From positions 620,001 through 684,000 of the forward strand of contig NW_027526506.1 of the NCBI RefSeq assembly GCF_052857255.1: a stretch of DNA of 64,000 nucleotides, given 5' to 3'. Both the position numbers and the translations under genes were made by a program. Under the pieces are notes generated by a model that did not search any database, was not told the DNA's origin, and worked only from the letters and a program-made list of their open reading frames with translations. Shown piece after piece: positions 33,001 to 46,700 of the stretch. This DNA comes from Amblyomma americanum (Eukaryota > Arthropoda > Arachnida > Ixodida > Ixodidae). Every line of letters begins with the position of its first letter. The stretch's first letter is position 1.

Positions 33001-36000
33001 CCTGCTCACACAATTCCCGTCTTTCATGAGCCAACCGAAGCTCTTCTTTTTCTTTCTGCTCGAACAACTGCCGTCTTTCTTGAGCCAACCGAAGATCCTC
33101 TTTTTCATTCTGCTCGCACAATTGCCGTCTTTCTTGAGTCAACCGAAGCTCTTCTTTTTCTTTCTGCTCGCACAATTCCCGTCTTTCTCGAGCCAACCGA
33201 AGCTCCTCTATTTCTTTCTGCTCGCACAATTGCCTTCTTTCTTGAGCCAATCGAAGCTCTTCTTTTTCTTTCTGCTCGCACAATTCTCGTCTTTTTTGAG
33301 CCAACCGAAGCTCTTCTTTTTCTTTCTGCTCGCACAATTCCCGTCTTTCTTGAGCCGACCGAAGCTCTTCTTTTTCTTTCTGCTCGCACAATTCCCGTCT
33401 TTATTGAGCCAGCCGAAGCTCTTCTTTTTCTTTTCTCGCACAATTCCCGTCTTTCTTGAGCAAATCGAAGCTCTTCTTTTTCTTTCTACTGGCACTATTA
33501 ACGTCTTGAGCGAAATAAAGCTCTTCTTTTTCTTCTTGCTCGCACAATTCTCGTATTTCTTGAGGCAACCGAAGCTCTTCGTTTTATTTCTGCTCGCACA
33601 ATTCCCGTCTCTCCTAAGCCAACCGAAGCTCTTCTTTTACTTTCTGCTCGCACAATTCCCGTCTTTTTTGAGCCAACCGCAGCTCTTCTTTTTCTTTCTG
33701 CTCGCACAATTCCCCTCTTTATTGAGCCAACCGCAGCTCTTCCTTTTCTTTCTGCTCGGACAATTCACGTCTTTGTTGAGCCAACCGAAGCCTTTCTTTT
33801 TCTTTCTGTTCGCACAATTTCCGTCTTTTTTGAGCCAACCGAAGCTCTTCTTTTTCTTTCTGCTCGCAAAATTCCCGTCTTTCTTGAGCCAACGGAAGCT
33901 CTTCTTTTTCTTTCTGTTCGCACAATTCCCGTCTTTCTCGAGCCAACCGAAGCTCTTCTTTTTCTTCTTGCTCGCACAATTCCCGTAATTCTTGAGCCAA
34001 TCGAAGCTCATCTTTTTCATTCTGCTCCCACAATTCCCGTCTCTCTTGAGCCAACCGAAGCTCTTCTTTTTCATTCTGCTCGCACAATTCCCGTCTTTCT
34101 TGAGCCGACCGAAGCTCTTCTTTTTATTTCTGCTCGCACAATTCCCGTCTTTCTTGAGCCAACCGAAGCTCTTCTTTTTCTTTCTGCTCGCACAATTCCC
34201 GTCTTTCTTGAGCCAACGGAAGCTCTTCTTTTTCTTTCTGCTCGCACAATTCCGGTCTTTCTCGAGCCAACCGCAGCTCTTCTTTTTCTTTCTGCTCGCA
34301 CAATTCCCGTCTTTTTTGAGCCAACTGAAGCCTTTCTTTTTCTTTCTGCTCACAGCATTCCCGTCATTTTTGAGACAACCGAAGCTCTTCTTTTTCTTTC
34401 TGCTCGCAAAATTCCCGTCTGTCTTGAGCCAACCGAAGCTCTTCTTTTTCTTTCTGCTCCCACAATTCCCGTCTTTCTTGAGCCAACCGAAGCTCTTCTT
34501 TTTCTTTTTGCTCGCACAAATTCAGTTTTTCTTGAGCCAATCGAAGCTCTTCGTTTACTTTCTGCTCGCACAATTCCGGTCCTTCTTGAGCCAACCGAAG
34601 CTCTTCTTTTTCTTTCTGCTCTTACAATTCCGTCTTTCGTGAGCCAACCGAAGCTCTTCTTTTTCTTTCTGCTCGCACAATTCCCGCATTTCTTGAGCTA
34701 ACCGAAGCTCTTCTTTTTCTTTCTGCTCACAGATATCCCGTCTTTCTTGAGCTAACCGAAGCTGTTTTTCTTTCTGCTCGTACAATTGCCGTCTTTCTTG
34801 AGCCAACCGAAGCTCTTCTTTTTCTTCCTGTTCGCAGAATTCTCGTCTTTCTTGAGCCAACCGAATCTCTTCTTTTTCTTTCTGCTCGCACAATTCCCGT
34901 CTTTTTTGAGTCAACCGAAGCTCTTTTTCTTTCTGCTCGCACAATTCCCGTCTTTTTTCAGCCAATCGAAGCTCTTCTTTTTTTTCTGCTCGCACAATTC
35001 CCGTCTTTTTTGAGCCAACCGAAGCTCTTCTTTTTCTTTCTGCTCGCACAATTTTCGTAATTCTTGAGCCAATCGAAGCTCATCTTTTTCATTCTGCTCC
35101 CACAATTCCCGTCTCTCTTGAGCCAACCGAAGCTCTTCTTTTTCATTCTGCTCGCACAATTCCCGTCTTTCTTGAGCCGACCGAAGCTCTTCTTTTTATT
35201 TCTGCTCGCACAATTCCCGTCTTTCTTGAGCCAACCGAAGCTCTTTTTCTTTCTGCTCGCACAATTCCCGTCTTTCTTGAGCCAACCGAAGCTCTTCTTT
35301 TTCTTTCTGTTCGCACAATTCCCCTCTTTCTTGAGCCAACCGAAGCTCTTCTTTTTCTTTCTGCTCGTACAATTCCCGTCTTTCTTGAGCCAACCGCAGC
35401 TCTTCTTTTTCTTTCTGCTCGCAAAATTCCCGTTTTTATTCAGCCAACTGCAGCTCTTCTTTTTCTTTCTGCTCGCACAATTCCCGTCTTTTTTGAGCAA
35501 ACCGAAACCTTTCATTTTCTTTCTGCTCGCACAATTCTCGTCTTTCTTGAGCCAATCGAAGCTCTTCTTTTTATTTCTGCTCGCACAATTCCCGTCTTTC
35601 TTGAGTCAACCGAAGCTCTTCTTTTTCTTTCTGCTCGCACAATTCCCGTCTTTCTCGAGCCAACCGAAGCTCCTCTATTTCTTTCTGCTCGCACAATTGC
35701 CTTCTTTCTTGAGCCAATCGAAGCTCTTCTTTTTCTTTCTGCTCGCACAATTCTCGTCTTTTTTGAGCCAACCGAAGCTCTTCTTTTTCTTTCTGCTCGC
35801 ACAATTCCCGTCTTTCTTGAGCCGACCGAAGCTCTTCTTTTTCTTTCTGCTCGCACAATTCCCGTCTTTATTGAGCCAGCCGAAGCTCTTCTTTTTCTTT
35901 TCTCGCACAATTCCCGTCTTTCTTGAGCAAATCGAAGCTCTTCTTTTTCTTTCTACTGGCAATATTAACGTCTTGAGCGAATTAAAGCTCTTCTTTTTCT

Positions 36001-36286
36001 TCTTGCTCGCACAATTCTCGTATTTCTTGAGGCAACCGAAGCTCTTCGTTTTATTTCTGCTCGCACAATTCCCGTCTCTCCTAAGCCAACCGAAGCTCTT
36101 CTTTTACTTTCTGCTCGCACAATTCCCGTCTTTTTTGAGCCAACCGCAGCTCTTCTTTTTCTTTCTGCTCGCACAATTCCCCTCTTTATTGAGCCAACCG
36201 CAGCTCTTCCTTTTCTTTCTGCTCGGACAATTCACGTCTTTGTTGAGCCAACCGAAGCCTTTCTTTTTCTTTCTGTTCGCATAATT

Positions 36287-36288
36287 TC
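36287..36288. other. Paralogous empty site of the LINE
   Basis: Satellite left of the LINE (for example 47751-48073) aligns to 35965-36287 with offset 11,786. Satellite right of it (50094 onward) aligns from 36288 with offset 13,806. The difference of 2020 bp is the inserted length. A related unoccupied unit also lies near 33810-33830. The comparison shows insertion without a detectable target duplication beyond one ambiguous T. Confidence 0.82.
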
Positions 36289-39200
36289 CGTCTTTTTTGA
36301 GCCAACCGAAGCTCTTCTTTTTCTTTCTGCTCGCACAATTCCCGTCTTTCTTGAGCCAACGGAAGCTCTTCTTTTTCTTTCTGCTCGCACAATTCCCGTC
36401 TTTCTCGAGCCAACCGAAGCTCTTCTTTTTCTTCTTGCTCGCACAATTCCCGTAATTCTTGAGCCAATCGAAGCTCATCTTTTTCATTCTGCTCCCACAA
36501 TTCCCGTCTCTCTTGAGCCAACCGAAGCTCTTCTTTTTCATTCTGCTCGCACAATTCCCGTCTTTCTTGAGCCGACCGAAGCTCTTCTTTTTATTTCTGC
36601 TCGCACAATTCCCGTCTTTCTTGAGCCAACCGAAGCTCTTCTTTTTCTTTCTGCTCGCACAATTCCCGTCTTTCTTGAGCCAACGGAAGCTCTTCTTTTT
36701 CTTTCTGCTCGCACAATTCCGGTCTTTCTCGAGCCAACCGAAGCTCTCCTTTTTCTTTCTGCTCGCACAATTCCCGTCTTTCTTGAGCCAATCGAAGCTC
36801 TTCTTTTTCTTTCTGCTTGCACAATTCCCGTATTTTTTGAGCCAACCGAAGCTCTTCTTTTTCTTTCTGCTCGCACAATTCCCGTCTTTCTTGAGCAAAT
36901 CGAAGCTCTTCTTTTTCTTTCTACTGGCACTATTAACGTCTTGAGCGAATTAAAGCTCTTCTTTTTCTTCTTGCTCGCACAATTCTCGTATTTCTTGAGG
37001 CAACCGAAGCTCTTCGTTTTATTTCTGCTCGCACAATTCCCGTCTCTCCTAAGCCAACCGAAGCTCTTCTTTTACTTTCTGCTCGCACAATTCCCGTCTT
37101 TTTTGAGCCAACCGCAGCTCTTCTTTTTCTTTCTGCTCGCACAATTCCCCTCTTTATTGAGCCAACCGCAGCTCTTCTTTTTCTTTCTGCTCGCACAATT
37201 CCCGTCTTTTTTGAGCCAACTGAAGCCTTTCTTTTTCTTTCTGCTCACAGCATTCCCGTCATTTTTGAGACAACCGAAGCTCTTCTTTTTCTTTCTGCTC
37301 GCAAAATTCCCGTCTGTCTTGAGCCAACCGAAGCTCTTCTTTTTCTTTCTGCTCCCACAATTCCCGTCTTTCTTGAGCCAACCGAAGCTCTTCTTTTTCT
37401 TTCTGCTCGCACAAATTCAGTTTTTCTTGAGCCAATCGAAGCTCTTCGTTTACTTTCTGCTCGCACAATTCTGGTCCTTCTTGAGCCAACCGAAGCTCTT
37501 CTTTTTCTTTCTGCTCTTACAATTCCGTCTTTCGTGAGCCAACCGAAGCTCTTCTTTTTCTTTCTGCTCGCACAATTCCCGCATTTCTTGAGCTAACCGA
37601 AGCTCTTCTTTTTCTTTCTGCTCACAGATATCCCGTCTTTCTTCAGCTAACCGAAGCTGTTTTTCTTTCTGCTCGTACAATTGCCGTCTTTCTTGAGCCA
37701 ACCGAAGCTCTTCTTTTTCTTCCTGTTCGCAGAATTCTCGTCTTTCTTGAGCCAACCGAATCTCTTCTTTTTCTTTCTGCTCGCACAATTCCCGTCTTTT
37801 TTGAGTCAACCGAAGCTCTTTTTCTTTCTGCTCGCACAATTCCCGTCTTTTTTCAGCCAATCGAAGCTCTTCTTTTTTTTCTGCTCGCACAATTCCCGTC
37901 TTTTTTGAGCCAACCGAAGCTCTTCTTTTTCTTTCTGCTCGCACAATTTTCGTAATTCTTGAGCCAATCGAAGCTCATCTTTTTCATTCTGCTCCCACAA
38001 TTCCCGTCTCTCTTGAGCCAACCGAAGCTCTTCTTTTTCATTCTGCTCGCACAATTCCCGTCTTTCTTGAGCCGACCGAAGCTCTTCTTTTTATTTCTGC
38101 TCGCACAATTCCCGTCTTTCTTGAGCCAACCGAAGCTCTTTTTCTTTCTGCTCGCACAATTCCCGTCTTTCTTGAGCCAACCGAAGCTCTTCTTTTTCTT
38201 TCTGTTCGCACAATTCCCCTCTTTCTTGAGCCAACCGAAGCTCTTCTTTTTCTTTCTGCTCGTACAATTCCCGTCTTTCTTGAGCCAACCGCAGCTCTTC
38301 TTTTTCTTTCTGCTCGCAAAATTCCCGTTTTTATTCAGCCAACTGCAGCTCTTCTTTTTCTTTCTGCTCGCACAATTCCCGTCTTTTTTGAGCAAACCGA
38401 AACCTTTCATTTTCTTTCTGCTCGCACAATTCTCGTCTTTCTTGAGCCAATCGAAGCTCTTCTTTTTATTTCTGCTCGCACAATTCCCGTCTTTCTTGAG
38501 CCAACTAAAGCTCTTCATTTTCTTTCTGCTCCCACAATTTCCGTCTTTCTTGAGCCAACCGCAGCTCTTCTTTTTCTTACTGCTCGCACAATTCCCGTCT
38601 TTATTGAGCCAACTGCAGCTCTTCTTTTTCTTTCTGCTCGCACAATTCCCGTCTTTTTTGAGGCAACCGAAGCCTTTCATTTTCTTTCTGCTCGCACAAT
38701 TCCCGTCTTTTTTGAGCCAACCGAAGCTCTTCTTTTTTTTCCTGCTCGCAAAATTCCCGTCTTTCTTGAGCCAACCGAAGCTCTTCTTTTTCATTCAGCT
38801 CCCACAATTCCCGTCTTTCTTGAGCCACCCGAAGCTCTTCTTTTTCTTTCTGCTCGCACAAATCCAGTTTTTCTTGAGCCAACCGAAGCTCTTCTTTTTC
38901 TTTCTGCTCGCACAATTTCCGTCTTTATTGAGCCAACCGCAACTCTTCTTTTTCTTTCTGCTCGCACAATTCCCGTCTTTCTTGAGCCAACCGAACCTCT
39001 TCTTTTTCGTTCTGCTCGCACAATTCTCGTCTCTCTTGAGCCAACCGAAGCTCTTCTTTTTCTTTCTGCTCGCACAATTCCCGACTTTTTTCAGAGAACC
39101 GAAGCTCTTCTTTTTCTTTCTGCTCAAACAATTCCCGTCTTTCTTGAGCCAACCGGAGCTCCTCTTTTTCTTTCTGCTCGCATAATTGCCGTCTTTCTTG

Positions 39201-40487
39201 AGCCATCCGAAGCTTTTCTTTTTCTTCCTGCTCGCAGAATTCCCGTCTTTCTTGTGCCAATCGAAGCTCTTCTTTTTATTTCTGCTCGCACAATTCCCGT
39301 CTTTTTTCAGCCAATCGAAGCTCTTCTTTTTCTTTCTGCTCGCACAATTCCCGTCTTTCTTGAGCCAACGGAAGCTCTTCTTTTTCTTTCTGCTCGCACA
39401 ATTCCGATATTTCCCGAGCCAACCGAAGCTCACCTTTTTCTTTCTGCTCGCACAATTCACGCCTTTCTTGAGCCAATCGAAGCTCTTCTTTTTCTTTCTG
39501 CTTGCACAATTCCCGTATTTTTTGAGCCAACCGAAGCTCTTCTTTTTCTTTCTACTGGCACTATTAACGTCTTGAGCGAATTAAAGCTCTTCTTTTTCTT
39601 CTTTCTCGCACAATTCTCGTATTTCTTGAGCCAACCGAAGCTCTTCGTTTTATTTCTGCTCGCACAATTCCCGTCTCTCCTAAGCCAACTGAAGCTTTTC
39701 TTTTACTTTCTGCTCGCACAATTCCCGTCTTTTTTAAGCCAACCGCAGCTCTTCTTTTTCTTTCTGCTCGCACAATTCCCCTCTTTATTGAGCCAACCGC
39801 AGCTCTTCTTTTTCTTTCTGCTCGCACAATTCCCGTCTTTTTTGAGCCAACTGAAGCCTTTCTTTTTCTTTCTGCTCGCAGCATTCCCGTCATTTTTGAG
39901 ACAACCGAAGCTCTTCTTTTTCTTTCTGCTCGCAAAATTCCCGTCTTTCTTGAGCCAACCGAAGCTCTTCTTTTTCTTTCTGCTCCCACAATTCCCGTCT
40001 TTCTTGAGCCAACCGAAGCTCTTCTTTTTCTTTCTGCTCGCACAAATTCAGTTTTTCTTGAGCCAACCGAAGCTCTTCTTTTTCTTTCTGCTCCCACAAT
40101 TCCCGTCTTTATTGAGCCAACCGCAGCTCTTCTTTTTCTTTCTGCTCGCAAAATTCCCGTCTTTCTTGAGCCAGCCGAAGCTCTTCCTTTTCTTTCTGCT
40201 CGCACAATTCCCGTCTTTCTTGAGCCAACCGAATCACTTCTTTTTCTTTCTGTTCGCACAATTCCCGTCTTTCTTGAGCCAATCGAAGCTCTTCGTTTAC
40301 TTTCTGCTCGCACAATTCCGGTCCTTCTTGAGCCAACCGAAGCTCTTCTTTTTCTTTCTGCTCTTACAATTCCGTCTTTCTTGAGCCAACCGAAGCTCTT
40401 CTTTTTCTTTATGCTCGCACAATTCCCGTCTTTCATGAGCTAACCGAAGCTCTTCTTTTTCTTTCTGCTCGCACAATTCCCGCATTT

Positions 40488-43400
40488 CTTGAGCTAACCG
40501 AAGCTCTTCTTTTTCTTTCTGCTCACACATATCCCGTCTTTCTTGAGCTAACCGAAGCTCTTTTTCTTTCTGCTCGCACAATTCCCGTTTTTCTTGAGCC
40601 AACCGAAGCTCTTCTTTTTCTTTTCTCGCACAATTCCCGTCTTTCTTGCGCCAACCGAAGCTCTTCTTTTTCTTTCTGCTTGCACAATTCTCGTCTCCCT
40701 TGAGCCAACCGAAGCTCTTCGTTTTCTTTCTGCTCGCACAATTCCCGTCTTTTTTGAGCCAACCGAAGTTCTTCATTTTCTTTCTGCTCACACAATTCCC
40801 GTCTTTCTTCAGCCAACCGAAGCTCTTCTTTTTCTTTCTGCTCGAACAATTGCCGTCTTTCTTGAGCCAACCGAAGCTCCTCTTTTTCTTTCTGCTCGCA
40901 CAATTGCCGTCTTTCTTGAGTCAACCGAAGCTCTTCTTTTTCTTTCTGCTCGCAAAATTCCCCTCTTTCTTGAGCCAACCGAAGCTCTTTTTTCTCTTTC
41001 TGCTCCCACAATTCCCGTCTTTCTTGAGCCAACCGAAGCTCTTCTTTTTCTTTCTGATCGCAGAAATGCAGTTGTTTTTGAGCAAACCGAAGCTCTTCTT
41101 TTTTTTCTGCTCGCACAATTCCCGTCTTTATTGAGCCAACCGCAGCTCTTCTTTTTCTTTCTGCTCGTACAATTCCCGTCTTTCTTGAGCCAGCCGAAGC
41201 TCTTCTTTTTTTTTTATCGCATAATTCCCGTCTTTTTTAAGCCAACCGAAGCTCTTCCTTTTCTTTCTGCTCGCACAATTCACGTCTTTGTTGAGCCAAC
41301 CGAAGCCTTTCTTTTTCTTTCTGTTCGCACAATTTCCGTCTTTTTTGAGCCATCCGAAGCTCTTCTTTTTCTTTCTGCTCGCACAATTCCCGTCTTTCTT
41401 GAGCCAACGGAAGCTCTTCTTTTTCTTTCTGCTCGCACAATTCCCGTCTTTCTCGAGCCAACCGAAGCTCTTCTATTTCTTTCTGCTCGCACAATTGCCG
41501 TCTTTCTTGAGCCAATCGAAGCTCTTCTTTTTCTTTCTGCTCACACATATCCCGTCTTTCTTGAGCTAACCGAAGCTCTTTTTCTTTCTGCTCGCACAAT
41601 TCCCGTTTTTCTTGAGACAACCGAAGCTCTTCTTTTTCTTTTCTCGCACAATTCCCGTCTTTCTTGCGCCAACCGAAGCTCTTCTTTTTCTTTCTGCTTG
41701 CACAATTCTCGTCTCCCTTGAGCCAACCGAAGCTCTTCTTTTTCTTTCTGCTCGCACAATTCCCGTCTTTTTTGAGCCAACCGAAGTTCTTCTTTTTCTT
41801 TCTGCTCACACAATTCCCGTCTTTCATGAGCCAACCGAAGCTCTTCTTTTTCTTTCTGCTCAAACAATTCCCGTCTTTCTTGAGCCAACCGCAGCTCTTC
41901 TTTTTCTTTCTGCTCGCACAATTCCCGTCTTTTTTGAGCCAACCGAAGCTTTTCTTTCTCTTTCTGCTCGCACCATTCCCGTCTTTTTTTGAGACAACCG
42001 AAGCTCTTCTTTTTCTTTCTGCTCGCAAAATTCACGTCTTTCTTGAGCCAACCGAAGCTCTTCTTTTTCTTTCTGCTCCCACAATTCCCGTCTTTCTTGA
42101 GCCAACCGAAGCTCTTATTTTTCTTTCTGCTCCCACATATCCCGTCTTTCTTGATCTAACCAAAGCTCTTTTTCTTTCTGCTCGCACAATTCTCGTCTTT
42201 CTTGAGCCAACCGAAGCTCTTCTTTTTCTTTTCTCGCACAATTCCCGTCTTTCTTGAGCCAACCGAAGCTCTTTTTTTTCTTTCTGCTCGCACATTTCTC
42301 GTCTCTCTTGAGCCAACCGAAGCTCTTCTTTTTCTTTCTGCTCGCACAATTCCCGTCTTTTTTGAGCCAACCGAAGTTCTTCTTTTTCTTTCTGCTCAAA
42401 CAATTCCCGTCTTTCATGAGCCAACAGAAGCTTCTCTTTTTCTTTCTGCTCGCACAATTCCCGCCTTTCTTGAGCTAACCGAAGCTCTTCTTTTTCTTTC
42501 TGCTCACACATATCCCGTCTTTCTTGAGCTAACCGAAGCTCTTTTTCTTTCTGCTCGCACAATTCCCGTTTTTCTTGAGACAACCGAAGCTCTTCTTTTT
42601 CTTTTCTCGCACAATTCCCGTCTTTCTTGCGCCAACCGAAGCTCTTCGTTTTCTTTCTGCTTGCACAATTCTCGTCTCCCTTGAGCCAACCGAAGCTCTT
42701 CTTTTTCTTTCTGCTCGCACAATTCCCGTCTTTTTTGAGCCAACCGAAGTTCTTCTTTTTCTTTCTGCTCACACAATTCCCGTCTTTCATGAGCCAACCG
42801 AAGCTCTTCTTTTTCTTTCTGCTCAAACAATTCCCGTCTTTTTTGAGCCAACCGAAGCTTTTCTTTCTCTTTCTGCTCGCACCATTCCCGTCTTTTTTTG
42901 AGACAACCGAAGCTCTTCTTTTTCTTTCTGCTCGCAAAATTCACGTCTTTCTTGAGCCAACCGAAGCTCTTCTTTTTCTTTCTGCTCCCACAATTCCCGT
43001 CTTTCTTGAGCCAACCGAAGCTCTTATTTTTCTTTCTGCTCCCACATATCCCGTCTTTCTTGATCTAACCGAAGCTCTTTTTCTTTCTGCTCGCACAATT
43101 CTCGTCTTTCTTGAGCCAACCGAAGCTCTTCTTTTTCTTTTCTCGCACAATGCCCGTCTTTCTTGAGCCAACCGAAGCTCTTTTTTTTCTTTCTGCTCGC
43201 ACATTTCTCGTCTCTCTTGAGCCAACCGAAGCTCTTCTTTTTCTTTCTGCTCGCACAATTCCCGTCTTTTTTGAGCCAACCGAACTTCTTTTTCTTTCTG
43301 CTCAAACAATTCCCGTCTTTCTTGAGCCAACCGAAGCTCTTCTTTTTCTTTATGCTCGCCCAATTCTCGTCTTTCTTGAGCCAATCTAAGCTCTTCTTTT

Positions 43401-43744
43401 TCTTTGTGCTCGCACAATTCCCGTCTTGAGCCAACCGAAGTTCTTCTTTTTCTTTCTACTGGCACTATTAACGTCTTGAGCGAATTAAAGCTCTTCTTTT
43501 TCTTCCTGCTCGCACAATTCCCGTCTTTCATGAGCCACCCGAAGCTCTTCTTTTTGTTTATGCTCGCACAATTGCCGTCTCTTTTAAGCCAACCGAAGCT
43601 CTTCTTTCATTTTCTGCTCGCACAATTCCCGTCTTTCTTGAGCCAATTGAAGCTCTTGTTTTTCTTTCTGCTCGCACAATTCCCCTCTTTCATGAGCCAA
43701 CCGAAGCTTCTCTTTTTCTTTCTGCTCGCACAATTCCCGCCTTT
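40488..43744. repeat. Higher-order satellite block of about 3.26 kb, unit 1
   Basis: The order of unit variants from about 40490 to 42830 recurs at an offset of 3,257 bp from about 43745. After a 54-bp deletion in the second copy the offset becomes 3,203. A third, shorter copy begins near 46860. Inside the block, two halves about 963 bp apart (41664 and 42627) repeat the same variant order. The block contains satellite only. Confidence 0.7.
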
Positions 43745-46700
43745 CTTGAGCTAACCGAAGCTCTTCTTTTTCTTTCTGCTCACACATATCCCGTCTTTCT
43801 TGAGCTAACCGAAGCTCTTTTTCTTTCTGCTCGCACAATTCCCGCTTTTCTTGAGCCAACCGAAGCTCTTCTTTTTCTTTTCTCGCACAATTCCCGTCTT
43901 TCTTGCGCCAACCGAAGCTCTTCTTTTTCTTTCTGCTTGCACAATTCTCGTCTCCCTTGAGCCAACCGAAGCTCTTCTTTTTCTTTCTGCTCGCACAATT
44001 CCCGTCTTTTTTGAGCCAACCGAAGTTCTTCATTTTCTTTCTGCTCACACAATTCCCGTCTTTCTTCAGCCAACCGAAGCTCTTCTTTTTCTTTCTGCTC
44101 GAACAATTGCCGTCTTTCTTGAGCCAACCGAAGCTCCTCTTTTTCTTTCTGCTCGCACAATTGCCGTCTTTCTTGAGTCAACCGAAGCTCTTGTTTTTCT
44201 TTCTGCTCGCAAAATTCCCCTCTTTCTTGAGCCAACCGAAGCTCTTTTTTCTCTTTCTGCTCCCACAATTCCCGTCTTTCTTGAGCCAACCGAAGCTCTT
44301 CTTTTTCTTTCTGATCGCAGAAATGCAGTTGTTCTTGAGCAAACCGAAGCTCTTCTTTTTTTTCTGCTCGCACAATTCCCGTCTTTATTGAGCCAACCGC
44401 AGCTCTTCTTTTTCTTTCTGCTCGTACAATTCCCGTCTTTCTTGAGCCAGCCGAAGCTCTTCTTTTTTTTTTATCGCATAATTCCCGTCTTTTTTAAGCC
44501 AACCGAAGCTCTTCCTTTTCTTTCTGCTCGCACAATTCACGTCTTTGTTGAGCCAACCGAAGCCTTTCTTTTTCTTTCTGTTCGCACAATTTCCGTCTTT
44601 TTTGAGCCATCCGAAGCTCTACTTTTTCTTTCTGCTCGCACAATTCCCGTCTTTCTTGAGCCAACGGAAGCTCTTCTTTTTCTTTCTGCTCGCACAATTC
44701 CCGTCTTTCTCGAGCCAACCGAAGCTCTTCTATTTCTTTCTGCTCGCACAATTGCCGTCTTTCTTGAGCCAATCGAAGCTCTTCTTTTTCTTTCTGCTCA
44801 CACATATCCCGTCTTTCTTGAGCTAACCGAAGCTCTTTTTCTTTCTGCTCGCACAATTCCCGTTTTTCTTGAGACAACCGAACCTCTTCTTTTTCTTTTC
44901 TCGCACAATTCCCGTCTTTCTTGCGCCAACCGAAGCTCTTCTTTTTCTTTCTGCTTGCACAATTCTCGTCTCCCTTGAGCCAACCGAAGCTCTTCTTTTT
45001 CTTTCTGCTCGCACAATTCCCGTCTTTTTTGAGCCAACCGAAGTTCTTCTTTTTCTTTCTGCTCACACAATTCCCGTCTTTCATGAGCCAACCGAAGCTC
45101 TTCTTTTTCTTTCTGCTCAAACAATTCCCGTCTTTCTTGAGCCAACCGCAGCTCTTCTTTTTCTTTCTGCTCGCACAATTCCCGTCTTTTTTGAGCCAAC
45201 CGAAGCTTTTCTTTCTCTTTCTGCTCGCACCATTCCCGTCTTTTTTTGAGACAACCGAAGCTCTTCTTTTTCTTTCTGCTCGCAAAATTCACGTCTTTCT
45301 TGAGCCAACCGAAGCTCTTCTTTTTCTTTCTGCTCCCACAATTCCCGTCTTTCTTGAGCCAACCGAAGCTCTTATTTTTCTTTCTGCTCCCACATATCCC
45401 GTCTTTCTTGATCTAACCAAAGCTCTTTTTCTTTCTGCTCGCACAATTCTCGTCTTTCTTGAGCCAACCGAAGCTCTTCTTTTTCTTTTCTCGCACAATT
45501 CCCGTCTTTCTTGAGCCAACCGAAGCTCTTTTTTTTCTTTCTGCTCGCACATTTCTCGTCTCTCTTGAGCCAACCGATGCTCTTCTTTTTCTTTCTGCTC
45601 GCACAATTCCCGTCTTTTTTGAGCCAACCGAAGTTCTTCTTTTTCTTTCTGCTCAAACAATTCCCGTCTTTCATGAGCTATCAGAAGCTTCTCTTTTTCT
45701 TTCTGCTCGCACAATTCCCGCCTTTCTTGAGCTAACCGAAGCTCTTCTTTTTCTTTCTGCTCACACATATCCCGTCTTTCTTGAGCTAACCGAAGCTCTT
45801 TTTCTTTCTGCTCGCACAATTCCCGTTTTTCTTGAGACATCCGAAGCTCTTCTTTTTCTTTTCTCGCACAATTCCCGTCTTTCTTGCGCCAACCGAAGCT
45901 CTTCTTTTTCTTTCTGCTTGCCCAATTCTCGTCTCCCTTGAGCCAACCGAAGCTCTTCTTTTTCTTTCTGCTCGCACAATTCCCGTCTTTTTTGAGCCAA
46001 CCGAAGTTCTTCCTTTTCTTTCTGCTCACACAATTCCCGTCTTTCATCAGCCAACCGAAGCTCTTCTTTTTCTTTCTGCTCAAACAATTCCCGTCTTTTT
46101 TTGAGACAACCGAAGCTCTTCTTTTTCTTTCTGCTCGCAAAATTCACGTCTTTCTTGAGCCAACCGAAGCTCTTCTTTTTCTTTCTGCTCCCACAATTCC
46201 CGTCTTTCTTGAGCCAACCGAAGCTCTTATTTTTCTTTCTGCTCCCACATATCCCGTCTTTCTTGATCTAACCGAAGCTCTTTTTCTTTCTGCTCGCACA
46301 ATTCTCGTCTTTCTTGAGCCAACCGAAGCTCTTCTTTTTCTTTTCTCGCACAATGCCCGTCTTTCTTGAGCCAACCGAAGCTCTTTTTTTTCTTTCTGCT
46401 CGCACATTTCTCGTCTCTCTTGAGCCAACCGAAGCTCTTCTTTTTCTTTCTGCTCGCACAATTCCCGTCTTTTTTGAGCCAACCGAAGTTCTTCTTTTTC
46501 TTTCTGCTCAAACAATTCCCGTCTTTCTTGAGCCAACCGAAGCTCTTCTTTTTCTTTATGCTCGCCCAATTCTCGTCTTTCTTGAGCCAATCTAAGCTCT
46601 TCTTTTTCTTTGTGCTCGCACAATTCCCTTCTTTAATGAGCCACCCGAAGCTCTTCTTTTTGTTTCTGCTCGCACAATTGCCGTCTCTTTTAAGCCAACC

